A stretch of DNA of 10,317 bases, taken from Poronia punctata. Its lineage: Eukaryota; Ascomycota; Sordariomycetes; Xylariales; Xylariaceae. Of this stretch, positions 1-8,669 are shown in pieces. A program made the position numbers and the translations under genes. The notes below the pieces were generated by a model. That model did not search any database and had not been told where the DNA came from. It saw nothing but the letters and a program-made list of their open reading frames with translations. The first letter of the stretch is position 1. Each line of letters opens with the position of its first letter. The stretch is taken from contig MU402027.1 in assembly GCA_022579005.1 (NCBI GenBank), positions 1 to 10,317 of the forward strand. The letters are read 5' to 3'.

Positions 1-3000
1 ATATATAACTAAAAAAAAAAGCTATTAAAAAAAAAGTTATAAACGTTAAAAATAAAACTTAGTTATAATAAAAAAGTATTTATAAAAATATTTAGCTTTA
101 ATTTATAAAATATTTTTAAAAAACATAACTTATTTAAAAAAAAGTTATAAAGCTATTTTAAAGCTTAAAAAAAACTAGCTTTATTAATATAAAAAAAATA
201 ATTTTATTAAAAAAAAATTTTTATAAAAAAATAGCTTTAGCATAAGATTTTTTTAAAATAAAATATGCTAATAATAATATTGCTTTACTATATAAAATTA
301 AAGTAGTACTTTATAAAATATAGTAAGCTAAAAGCATTTTAATTTTTATGCTATTAAAAAATAAAGTTATTAAAGTTTTATAAATATGCTTTAAAAACAA
401 AGTTTTAAAAAAAGTAAGCTTATTATATTATAATATATAGTTTATAGTTAAAAAGCTTAAAAAAAGCCTATACCTTATTAACTTAGCTACTAAGCTTAAT
501 ACTATTATTATTTAAAACGCTATTTTGCTATATAGCTATAATAAGTTTATAAAAAATTTATTATATATATTATTATATTAGTTAGCAACTTATTTTTTAG
601 CTATAATTAAATTAATTTTTTTATTTATAGCTATGCTTTAATTATATTTAATACTTTGCTTAAGTTACTTTAAATAATAACTTTATTATAAGGTTATATA
701 AACTTTATTACTTAGTTTTTATATATTATTATGCAAGTTTTTTTTAATATTACTTTTAAAAAATATAAGCTTTTTTTAATAATATAAAAATTAAAAGCTT
801 TATATTATATTATAATAATTAAAAAGTTGCTTTTAAAATTAAATAATACGTTTTAAAGCATTTAAAAAATATTAATACTATATTTTTTAACTTAAAACTA
901 GTTAGTTTTACTTTAAGTGCTATAAAAAGTAAATAGTATTACTAATTTATAAAAATTATTAAGTTTATATATAAAATATATATAAAAAGGCTTGTTAGTA
1001 TAAAGGTTATTAAAATTAAAAAATAGCTTATATATAAAAATATTATAAACATTAAAGCTTTTTTTAAAGTTATTATTTACTATAAAATATAAATTAAAAA
1101 CTATTTTTAAATTTATATACTTTTTACTACTTTTTTATAAAAAAATATAGCTTTTATTTAAAAAAGTAAGCAATAGTAGTTTATAAATTAATTAAAGCTT
1201 GCTTTAATTAATATATTACTTTTAATTACTATTAACTATAAAAGTAAGCAAATTTACTTTTAAATTAATGCTTTTAAAACTAAATAAAAATATATTTTAG
1301 CTTAAAAAGTAAATAAAAAAATTAAACTAGCTTAATATAAGTTAAAATGTTAAAAAAGCTTTAAGTTAAACTATAACGCTATAAAAAAAAAAGCTTTTAA
1401 TATTATTAAGTTATTAAAGTGCTTATAAAATTACTTTTATAATATATAATTTATTTTAAAAACTAACGTAAAAGTTTTAATTGCTTAGCTAAATAATAAG
1501 TTTTTTGCTTTTTTAAATATAGTTTTTATTTAATAAATCTTATATATTAAAATATTTAACTTTAAGCTTTGCTATATACTAAAAAAAAGCATATAGCTAT
1601 AAATAGCTTATTTTAGCAACTTTAAAAGCTTACTAATAATAATAATAATAAGTAAAGAAAAAATATAAAGTAATTTATTAATACTTAGCTTAGTATTATA
1701 TTTATTAATATTAATATAGTTTAAGTTAATTTAAAAATAAGCATAAACAAAGTTTTAAAACCTAATTATAAATTATTTGCTTTTAGCTACTTAATTTAGC
1801 TTATTAAGCTGCTATTAAAGCTTATAATTTAATAAACTTAAAAAAGTTAAAAAATTGCTTAGTTTATTATTACTAGTATTGTTTTAAAACGTTATAATAA
1901 TAAATATAAATAAAAAAGGTTTAAAAATTATATATATTAATATTTTATATATAATAATACTTTATAAAAATAAGTAACTTAGCGTTTTATTTTTAAATAA
2001 TATATTAATTTTTTAAAAAAATATAAGTTAATTATTTAAAAAATTTATTTAGCTTTTAGCTATAAAAAAATTAACTTAGTAATTTAATAAATTTTGCAAC
2101 TTTATTACTAGCTTAACTTTGTTAAAAATATTTACTTAGTAACTAAGTTTTATTTTAATTATTAAAAGTTATAAAGTAGCTTACTTAGAAAATAGTACTA
2201 GTATAATATTTTTATTAGCTTTTTATGCTTATAAGTTATTAATATTTAAACTATATTATTTTATAAAGATATTTTTACTTTAATTAAAATATAATATAAA
2301 CAAATAGTTTTTTTAAAGCTAAAGCTTTTTAGTAAGTAAACTTTAAATTAATATTTAAGTTTTTTTATAAATATATAATATATTACTATAATAGCGCGCT
2401 ATATATTAAGTATAATAATAAAAGTAAATTTTAAAAAAAAGTTATTATAGTAGCTAAGTATTTTAAGTACTATATAGCTTATAAACTAGCTTACTATTTT
2501 TAAGTATAAGGCTTTATTAAAAGTAAGTACTGCTTAATTAAAATAATGCTTATAAAAGTAATTAATAAAACTAAAAAAAATTAGCTAAATTATTTAAGCT
2601 TTATTATTTTAGTAAATAACGTTATTATTTAATACTATAAGTATAGCTTATATAAACTAGTTTATAAACGTTTACTTATTTTGCTAATTAAAAACGTTAT
2701 GCTAATATAGTAAGTTTTATAGTAAAATTTAGTTTTTAATTATATTAAATTAGTAGCGTTAAAAATAAAGTAGCTAAAATATTATATAAAAAATATTAAG
2801 CATATAAAAGAAATTATTATTTTAAAATAAAAAAATAATATAAATTAATAAAATTAATAAAATGTTTATAAAATTTAACTTAAAATGTATATTAATAACT
2901 TTGTACTTTTATTTAATACTTTTTTTAAAATTAATAAAAATAATAATAAAAAGCTTTTATATTAATAAAATAAGCTATACTAAATTATTAAAGCTATAGG

Positions 3001-3439
3001 TAATATGTGCTATAAGCTTGTTAAAATAAATAAATAGTAACTATATAGCTGCTATTTTATAAAATAACTTTAAGCTTTTTATAAAAATAATAAAAAATAT
3101 TAAGTACTAAAAAACTTTAACTTAAACTTTTAAACTATTAAAAGTGTTTTTTAAAAAAATAATTTTATTAATAAGCTAGATTTAAAACTTTTAGTAATAA
3201 ATAATAACTTTGCTTTAAATTTTTATAAAAACTATAATTATATTAATAGCTTTTTTAAACTAATAAATATTAACGTAGTAGCTATTAATAACGTTTATAA
3301 GTTTAGTATAATATAAAATTAATTAAATATTTATATTTATAATACATTTTTTTTTAAAAGCTTAGTTAGTACTACTTATTTAATAAATTTTTATTTTTAG
3401 CTTTTTAGTTTTATATTGCTTTAAAAGAAATAATAAAGT
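1..3439. other. RIP-type degraded AT-rich DNA, no gene
   Basis: No gene, RNA or intact mobile element is visible here. The sequence is mostly A/T with isolated GCT, AGC, ACT and AGT trinucleotides. In bases 1-600 I counted 5 CA and 5 TG against 15 AC and 15 GT, a ratio of 0.33, which is the classic signature of C-to-T mutation at CpA on both strands. TAA and TAG occur in every frame at short intervals, and I saw no TGA. The most likely origin is old transposon or repeat DNA mutated by RIP in an ascomycete, but the original sequences are too eroded for me to identify. A GC-rich octamer palindrome (AGCGCGCT) stands out at 2393-2400. Confidence 0.75.
1634..1651 (+). repeat. (TAA)6 microsatellite
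   Basis: Six uninterrupted TAA units. Such runs are expected by chance and slippage in DNA this AT-rich, so no function is implied. Confidence 0.85.
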
Positions 3440-3830
3440 AACTTTATAATATAAATATTATACTAGCTTTTTACTTTTAAAAGCTTTTTATTTATATTTT
3501 TTTTTAAACTTATTATTAACTTTTTTTTAACTTTATTATTTTTAAATATTTTTTTTATTTATTTATATATTAAAATTAATAACTTGCTTTTAAAAAAATA
3601 TAGTAATAATACTTTTTTTATTTTTTATATTTACTTAAAATAAAAAGTGTGCTTTGCTGCTTTTAACTGTTTTTTTTAATATTTTTATTTAATATTTTAA
3701 AATATATGTTTTTATTTTATTTTTTTTATATAAATTAACGCAATACCTAGTTTTTTTAAATATTTTTTTTACTTTTTTGCCTTTTTTTTTTTTTTTTTAT
3801 ATACAATTACTAAAATTTCCTTTTAAAGCT
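3440..3830 (+). other. T-skewed tract, no gene
   Basis: This stretch is strongly strand-asymmetric. In bases 3481-3560 I counted 54 T and 21 A, whereas neighbouring degraded DNA has A and T more evenly mixed. It also keeps some dinucleotides that are nearly erased elsewhere, for example several TG steps around 3648-3670 and TTCC near 3817. It contains a 17-T homopolymer at 3782-3798. Read on the minus strand it is an A-rich segment, which could be a retroposon tail or a remnant of A-rich coding DNA. I could not recognise any product in either direction. Confidence 0.55.
3782..3798 (+). repeat. T17 homopolymer (A17 on minus strand)
   Basis: Seventeen consecutive T bases preceded by GCC. A poly(A) tail of a minus-strand retroposed copy is one possibility. 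No target-site duplication or recognisable body was found to support it, so simple slippage is just as likely. Confidence 0.8.
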
Positions 3831-6800
3831 TTATTTAGTAAACTGTTTATATGTTAATTATATAAGCTTTTTTAATAATAATATAAATATTAGCTTATAT
3901 GCTTTAAAGTTTATAATAAATATAAAGCTTTTAGTTAAATTAAACGTTATAAGTTACTATATTTTAAAAAGTAAATTAATTATATTATAATAAGTATAAA
4001 ATATGCTTTAAATTATAAATGCATAGTTGCTATAAAAACTATTTTAAAGTTTTAAATTAAAAATATATTTAACAAATAGCTATATATTTAAGTAAGTATT
4101 TATATTTAATTTAATAAAACGCTTTTTATAATATATATAAAAAATAATATTTAAGCAACCTATTTATTAAATTAAAAAAGCTTTATACTAATGTTAGTTT
4201 TATAATAAATATATAAAATATTTACTTTATAGTTTGCTATTTTTACTTTTAATATAAACAGGCCTTAAGTTAAAGTTCTCTTTTTTTACTAAAGCTTTTA
4301 TAAGCTTAATAATATGTTTTAAAGCACTGCTAGTAATATAAAAAAATAAGTAAACTAGCTAGTAAATATAATAACCTTAAGCAATATTACTAATAATTTT
4401 AATTTTTAAAGCTTTAAGTATTTTTAATATATTAGCACTTGCTTAAGTAATAAAAAATTAATATAATGCTTTTACTTTTTACTATTTAAGCCTAAAAACG
4501 GTTTTTTTATTTTTTTTTATAACTAGCTAAGCTTTGCTTATTTTTTTAACTAAACTTAGTAATTATTTTTTATAAGCAATATTAGTGCTAAGATTTTTGC
4601 TAATTATATAGTTTATATTAACATTACTTTTGCTTGTTTTTATAAGCTTTAAAGTATTTATAATAAAATATAGCGTTAATTTTAAAATAATAAAGTAGTA
4701 AAAAATATTTAAAAACTTAAAAAAAAAGTAAAAAAGCAAAAAAAAAAAAATTAGTTTTTTAATATTTAGCTTATTGCTTTTTTAGTAAAAACTTATATTA
4801 GCTTAATAAAATATAAATAATATATAATTTTAAGTTATTATTAATAAGCTAGCTTTATAAAAATTATTTAATTTAGCAAGCAAATATTTAAAAGTTATAA
4901 GTGCGTTATAATAATTTATACTTATAGCTTTAAGCACTTAATAAAGCAAATTTTATTAAATTTTTTTACTTTAATTTATTATAAAAAAGACTTAAAAAAA
5001 TACTTATTATAATTTTATTTGCTAGTTTATATGCTATACTTATAAAAAATAGCTTATAAACTTACTTTTATTTTTTTAGTTTATATTTATGCTTATACTT
5101 TTTTTTTAAAAAAACTTTTATTTTTATTTTTTTATTTTTAATTTACTTAGGGCTATAGTTTAACTTTATATATTTAATTTATTACCTTATATAATATAGC
5201 AAATTAAATTTTAGTACTTAAAAAAAACGCGCTATAAAAAATTATAGCTTTTATTTACTTTTAAAAACTTTTATTTATACTTGCAAGTATTTAATAAAAT
5301 TACTTTAAGCGTATTAACTTATTACTAAACTATATAAAATTATAAAAATTTTTAAATAGTAAAAATATTAGCAATAATAAAATTAACTATTTGCTTTATA
5401 ATAAAAAATGCTTAGATTTTATTTTTTAAAACATATAATAAAAAAAAACGTTTAGTTTTTAGCTTAGTATACTAATTAAGTATTACTATTATAGCTAGCT
5501 TTTAAAAAGTAAAATTATAGTAAATATTTATTTAATTTTAAAAAACTAGCTTTATATTTTAATTAAAAATATATTTAGCTAGGTTATAAGTATATTTTAA
5601 AAAATTTTATTTAAAACTTTTAGTAGCTACTTAAAAAAATAGTTATAATAATAGTTTAAAAAAAATATAGTTAATATAAAGCTTTTTATTTTAAAAAAAT
5701 ATATTAGTAATAGTTATTAAATTTTTATTATAGTTAATTTTTACTTATAAAAAGCCTATATATTTAATTTAATAAACTAAGTTTTTATTTTTAAACATAT
5801 ATAAGCACTAAAGCTTTTAATAAGTATTTAGCTATAAAAAATATATAAAGTTTTTACTTAAATTAGGTTTTGTTTTTTTATAGTTAAAATAATAGCTAGT
5901 TATATAAATACTTTTGCTTAGTAACTTTAATTATTTTTATTAAGCTTTTAAATAATATAATTAACTTAATACTTAACTAAGCACTAAAAGTAAACTTATT
6001 AATATTTATTATATTAGTAATATAGTTAACAACTTAATATAAAGTTTTATTAAAGTAAAAAGATTTTATATTTAAGCTAGCTATATTTTAATAACTTTTA
6101 TTAACTATATTATTTATACTTAATATTGTTATTTTAAATACTTTTACTATGCTTATTTAAAACTTAAATTTTAAAAATTTGCTTATAAAAATATACTTTA
6201 AATAGCTATATAAAAGCGCGCTTGCTTTTTTATAAACTAAGCATATTTTTAATTTAAACTTAAATATTTTATATTTTTTAAAACTAAATATTAATAGCTT
6301 TTATAGCTTTATAAACCTATATAATAAAAATAGTAATATATTATAATATTAGTATAAGCTAAAATATTTAATTAATATAGTGTTTTAGGTTTGCTGCTAA
6401 AAATAGCTTTTTAATAAAAAAGTAGTAATTATTTTAAAGCATTTTATAAAAACTTATTATTTTAGTTTTTGCTTTAAATATTTATTTATAGTTATTAAGC
6501 TTATATAAAGATTTTATTTTATAAAAACTTAAGCTTAAAATAAAGCTACTTATAACTTATAATAAAAAAAAGTTATTTATAATTAAATACTAGCATATTT
6601 TATTTTAAAGTTTTATAAAAAAGCTTATTAGTATATTATAGTAGTTAATTATTTTTAGCTAGTAGCTTTTATTATTAATAGCTTAAAAATATTAAAATAA
6701 AGCATTATATAAATTAAAAAAAAGTTATAATAAGTTTATAAAACTATATTTTATATATTATTTATATTATAATATATTATAATTATACTTTTACTAATAT

Positions 6801-7713
6801 AGTAAAAAAGTTAAAAATATAAAATACTTTATATTATTTACGTTATTTACTAATTTAAAGTCTTAAACTAGCTAATATTTTTAATTATTAGTACTTTTAG
6901 TAAATATAAGCTTTAAAATATTATTATTATTTTAATAGTATTTAAAAAAATAGCTAAAATTTGCTTTATAAAAAAAAAACTGCTTTAAAAAAATAAAATT
7001 AATATAAAGCTACTTATTTTTAAACTTTTAAAACTACTATAACTAAGTTTACTAGTTTAAATATTTATAGCACTTTAAAAGCACTTTTATATTTGCTATT
7101 TAGTATAGCTTTATTTATTTTTTTATAAAAAAATTATAAGTTAATAAGTATTTTATTTAAATTATTAATAGTATGCTTATTTAAAAAAAAGCTTTTTATT
7201 AATAGCTACTATAGCTTAAAACTAAAAAATTTACTAGTTAAAAAGTTTTAAAAAAAAGCATAACAATATTTAACTTATTATAAGCTTTATAGTTTTTTTA
7301 TAAAAATAAAAAAATATATACTTAAATTTACTATTAAAAATATTATATTATAGTATTGTTAACAAAATATGCTAAAATAATTTATTATTAATATAAGTAT
7401 AAGTTTAGCTACTACTTTATATTATAAAGTTAATAAGATTTTTTTTTAGTATATAACTTGCTTTTAGCTTATTTATTTTTATAAGTAAAAAAGTTAAACA
7501 TAGTACTATATAAATATAAAAGCTTTTAATGCTATAATAGTTAAAATAAAATTATAGCAACTAAAGCAAGCTACTACTAAAAGTAGCAATAAGCAATTTT
7601 AATAAACAAAACTTTTAATAGCTTTAAATAGCTATAAAAAGCTTATTAAATAATAAAATAATAAAAGTATTATATTAATTTTATTAAAAAAAAAAGTTTT
7701 TATAATATATTAA
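3831..7713. other. RIP-type degraded AT-rich DNA, no gene
   Basis: Nearly 3.9 kb with the same composition as the start of the window: dense TAA/TAG in all frames, few CpA, TpG, TpC or GpA, and no frame that I can connect to a protein family. Small exceptions to the pattern lie near 4260-4282 (AGGCC, then TTCTC). A 13-A run sits at 4738-4750 and a second AGCGCGCT palindrome at 6215-6222. The most likely content is heavily mutated repeats. No terminal repeats marking individual elements could be made out by eye. Confidence 0.7.
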
Positions 7714-8223
7714 CTTATTTTAGCTTTAAAAGTGCTAAAAATAGCAACTTTTTTAGCTAAAAAAGATTACAACATAATTAGCATATATGCTAGTTATGCT
7801 TTATATTATAAAGTAGCTATAAAACTAAAAGAAAATAGCTTAATTTTTGTTTTTATATATATAGCTATTATTTTTACGTTGCTTTTTAAACCTAAATATC
7901 TAGCTACTTATTATATACTTAATATATTAAGTTATGCTTTTTAAAATACTTTTATAAAGCTATAATTAATGCAAAGCCTTTAAAACCTAGTTAATGCGTC
8001 TACTTTAGCTAAACCTTTTTTAGTATAAAGTTAAAGTAATTTTTAAAAATCCTTAATTTTATTACAATATATATTTACGCAGCTTTATAGCAAGCAAATA
8101 GTTATTTTTAAAATTTTTAAAATTATTAAAAATCTTTTATTTTTTATTAATTTAATAGTACTAATTATATTTATAATATAGCTAATATAAACTATATAGG
8201 TAGCAGCGATAGCAAAGGTACTA
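7714..8223 (+). pseudogene. Probable relic of a pogo/Fot1-type transposase (N-terminal part)
   Basis: What is seen: one frame, open from 7714 to the TAA at 7942 and then carrying eight more stops (all TAA or TAG), up to the transposon at 8224. It has no ATG; the first usable start is GTG at 7732, so it is not an intact gene. From memory of fungal pogo/Fot1 transposases, its order of motifs fits. There is a helix-turn-helix-like stretch (KKDYN, SI, ALY, KV at about 7759-7815), a YILN...S.AF segment at 7912-7941 resembling the usual YILDLDSRGF, and SNF.K at 8035-8049. These are followed by FT..Y..Q (8074-8097) and AAIAKV at 8203-8220, resembling the G(V)IATAKV segment after the first catalytic Asp. 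Many differences are those expected from C-to-T/G-to-A mutation (E to K, D to N, T to I). The DE.GF motif itself is not visible and about eight codons seem missing before it. The match is distant and was made by eye. Confidence 0.4.
8222..8223. repeat. TA target-site duplication, left copy
   Basis: TA directly before the element, matched by TA at 8617-8618. Because the element ends read CTAG, an alternative boundary uses the TA pairs at 8225-8226 and 8614-8615, giving a 387-bp element starting with GGGGG. Both readings imply TA-specific insertion. Confidence 0.65.
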
Positions 8224-8225
8224 CT

Positions 8226-8274
8226 AGGGGGTCTACACTTAGAAACCCCTCTGCACGCAGAGGGGGTCACATTT
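8226..8274 (+). repeat. Subterminal repeated motif AGGGGGTC(T)ACA, left end
   Basis: Two direct copies lie at 8226-8240 and 8261-8274, separated by the palindrome at 8246-8265. The same pair occurs inverted at the other end (8600-8614 and 8566-8579), where the two copies share AGGGGGTC(T)ACACTT even more closely. Paired subterminal motifs of this kind are commonly transposase-binding sites; that role is inferred here. Confidence 0.6.
8246..8265. repeat. Near-perfect palindrome in left TIR (9-bp arms)
   Basis: CCCCTCTGC at 8246-8254 is complementary to GCAGAGGGG at 8257-8265, with only AC between. This could extrude as a hairpin or bind a protein dimer. Confidence 0.85.
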
Positions 8275-8303
8275 CTTTTTTCTACACATTTCCACTTTCT
8301 ATA

Positions 8304-8315
8304 CTGCGGCCGCAG
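8304..8315. repeat. 12-bp palindrome CTGCGGCCGCAG in MITE interior
   Basis: A perfect self-complementary dodecamer just inside the left terminal repeat, and the most GC-rich spot in the window. No function can be assigned. Confidence 0.7.
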
Positions 8316-8439
8316 CGCAACCGTTGGCAACTTAATTCATTCCGGACCTGAATTACATACAAAAATGCCAATGTACCGGCCAACGCAACACTATAGTAAC
8401 GACGTTAATTCTATAATAATGTATATACTTACAATCAGA

Positions 8440-8489
8440 AACGCAGTGCAAATCTAGCTATAATTACAGATTTTCTTTTTAACTGCGTT
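8440..8489. repeat. Internal stem-loop of the MITE
   Basis: AACGCAGT at 8440-8447 pairs with ACTGCGTT at 8482-8489, and inside it AAATCT at 8450-8455 pairs with AGATTT at 8468-8473. The nested arms could form a bulged stem around a loop near 8456-8467. No tRNA or other RNA family was recognised. Confidence 0.5.
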
Positions 8490-8538
8490 GTGTGGCGGCA
8501 TAAGGTTGCAAACATAGGCAATTACAGCCTAAGGTACC

Positions 8539-8616
8539 TAGAAAGTAATAATGTGTGGAAAAAAGAAGTGTGACCCCCTCTGCGTGCAGAGGGGTTTCTA
8601 AGTGTAGACCCCCTAG
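8539..8616 (-). repeat. Right terminal inverted repeat (78 bp)
   Basis: Reverse complement of 8224-8301 with five mismatches, all in the inner 30 bases. This copy is probably nearer the ancestral sequence at the two positions where the left copy shows C-to-T. Confidence 0.93.
8575..8594. repeat. Near-perfect palindrome in right TIR (9-bp arms)
   Basis: CCCCTCTGC at 8575-8583 and GCAGAGGGG at 8586-8594 separated by GT; the mirror copy of the left-end palindrome. Confidence 0.85.
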
Positions 8617-8618
8617 TA
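8617..8618. repeat. TA target-site duplication, right copy
   Basis: TA directly after the terminal CTAG, pairing with the left TA at 8222-8223. The same border ambiguity applies as on the left. Confidence 0.65.
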
Positions 8619-8669
8619 ATAATACTAATAATAACAAGGTTGCCTTTAAAGTTAATAGCACTAATATAA
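8619..8669 (+). pseudogene. Possible continuation of the transposase relic after the MITE
   Basis: If the MITE and one TA are removed, the frame ending AAIAKV at 8220 continues through 8619-8666 before a TAA at 8667. It then includes TRLPLKLI at 8634-8657. In fungal pogo transposases, as I remember them, a stretch resembling G-R-P-K-x-x-Q-P-G-N-R-E follows the IATAKV segment, so the arginine, proline and lysine are loosely in place. CAAGGTTGCC at 8635-8644 is less eroded than the DNA further right, as in the left part. Beyond 8669 the frame is full of stops and I recognise no further transposase motif. The continuation rests mostly on frame and position. Confidence 0.25.

Larger units (their letters stand above)
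8224..8301 (+). repeat. Left terminal inverted repeat (78 bp)
   Basis: Pairs base by base with 8616-8539. The outer 48 bases match perfectly. Mismatches are at 8272, 8283 and 8291-8293, giving 73 of 78. At 8272 and 8283 the left copy has T where the right copy implies C; the second of these is a CpA context. Confidence 0.93.
8224..8616. mobile_element. 393-bp MITE with 78-bp terminal inverted repeats, TA-targeting
   Basis: A compact non-autonomous DNA transposon with abrupt borders. Its ends are inverted repeats of 78 bp, it is flanked by TA on both sides, and composition jumps from about 15% GC outside to 47% in 8281-8340 inside. CpA, TpG, TpC and GpA are all common inside, so it does not share the RIP pattern of its surroundings. 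The interior (8302-8538) has no credible open reading frame, so mobilisation would need a transposase supplied elsewhere. TA duplication plus inverted repeats point to the Tc1/mariner superfamily (including pogo/Fot1). I do not recognise the family from its terminal CTAGGGGGTCTACAC. It interrupts the transposase relic, and removing the element plus one TA leaves that relic's frame continuous. Confidence 0.88.

Noticed and set aside
3520..4735. Inverted similarity between about 3520-3600 and 4640-4735
   Set aside because: Shared runs such as TTTTTAAATATTTTTT are low-complexity and expected in DNA this AT-rich; no extended match was found.
7732..7944. 70-codon plus-strand frame as an intact small gene
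   Set aside because: It starts with GTG, contains no ATG, and fits better as part of a longer decayed transposase frame with many stops downstream.
8085..8330. 81-codon minus-strand open frame
   Set aside because: It runs across the left MITE border, joining terminal-repeat sequence to degraded host DNA. It is open only because the MITE is GC-balanced, and it shows no recognisable protein motif.
8503..8512. GGTTGCAAAC as a Pol III B-box, suggesting a SINE or tRNA-derived element
   Set aside because: It matches the B-box only partly, no A-box sits at the right distance, and the long inverted repeats define a DNA transposon instead.
8246..8594. CRISPR-like or terminator-like repeats from the GC-rich hairpins
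   Set aside because: The two hairpins are single mirror copies inside the MITE ends, with no array or spacer structure.
8479..8661. 60-codon minus-strand open frame starting with a leucine-rich stretch
   Set aside because: It crosses the right MITE border and reads the terminal repeat in a different frame from the left-end frame. The apparent signal-peptide look comes from AT-rich codons.
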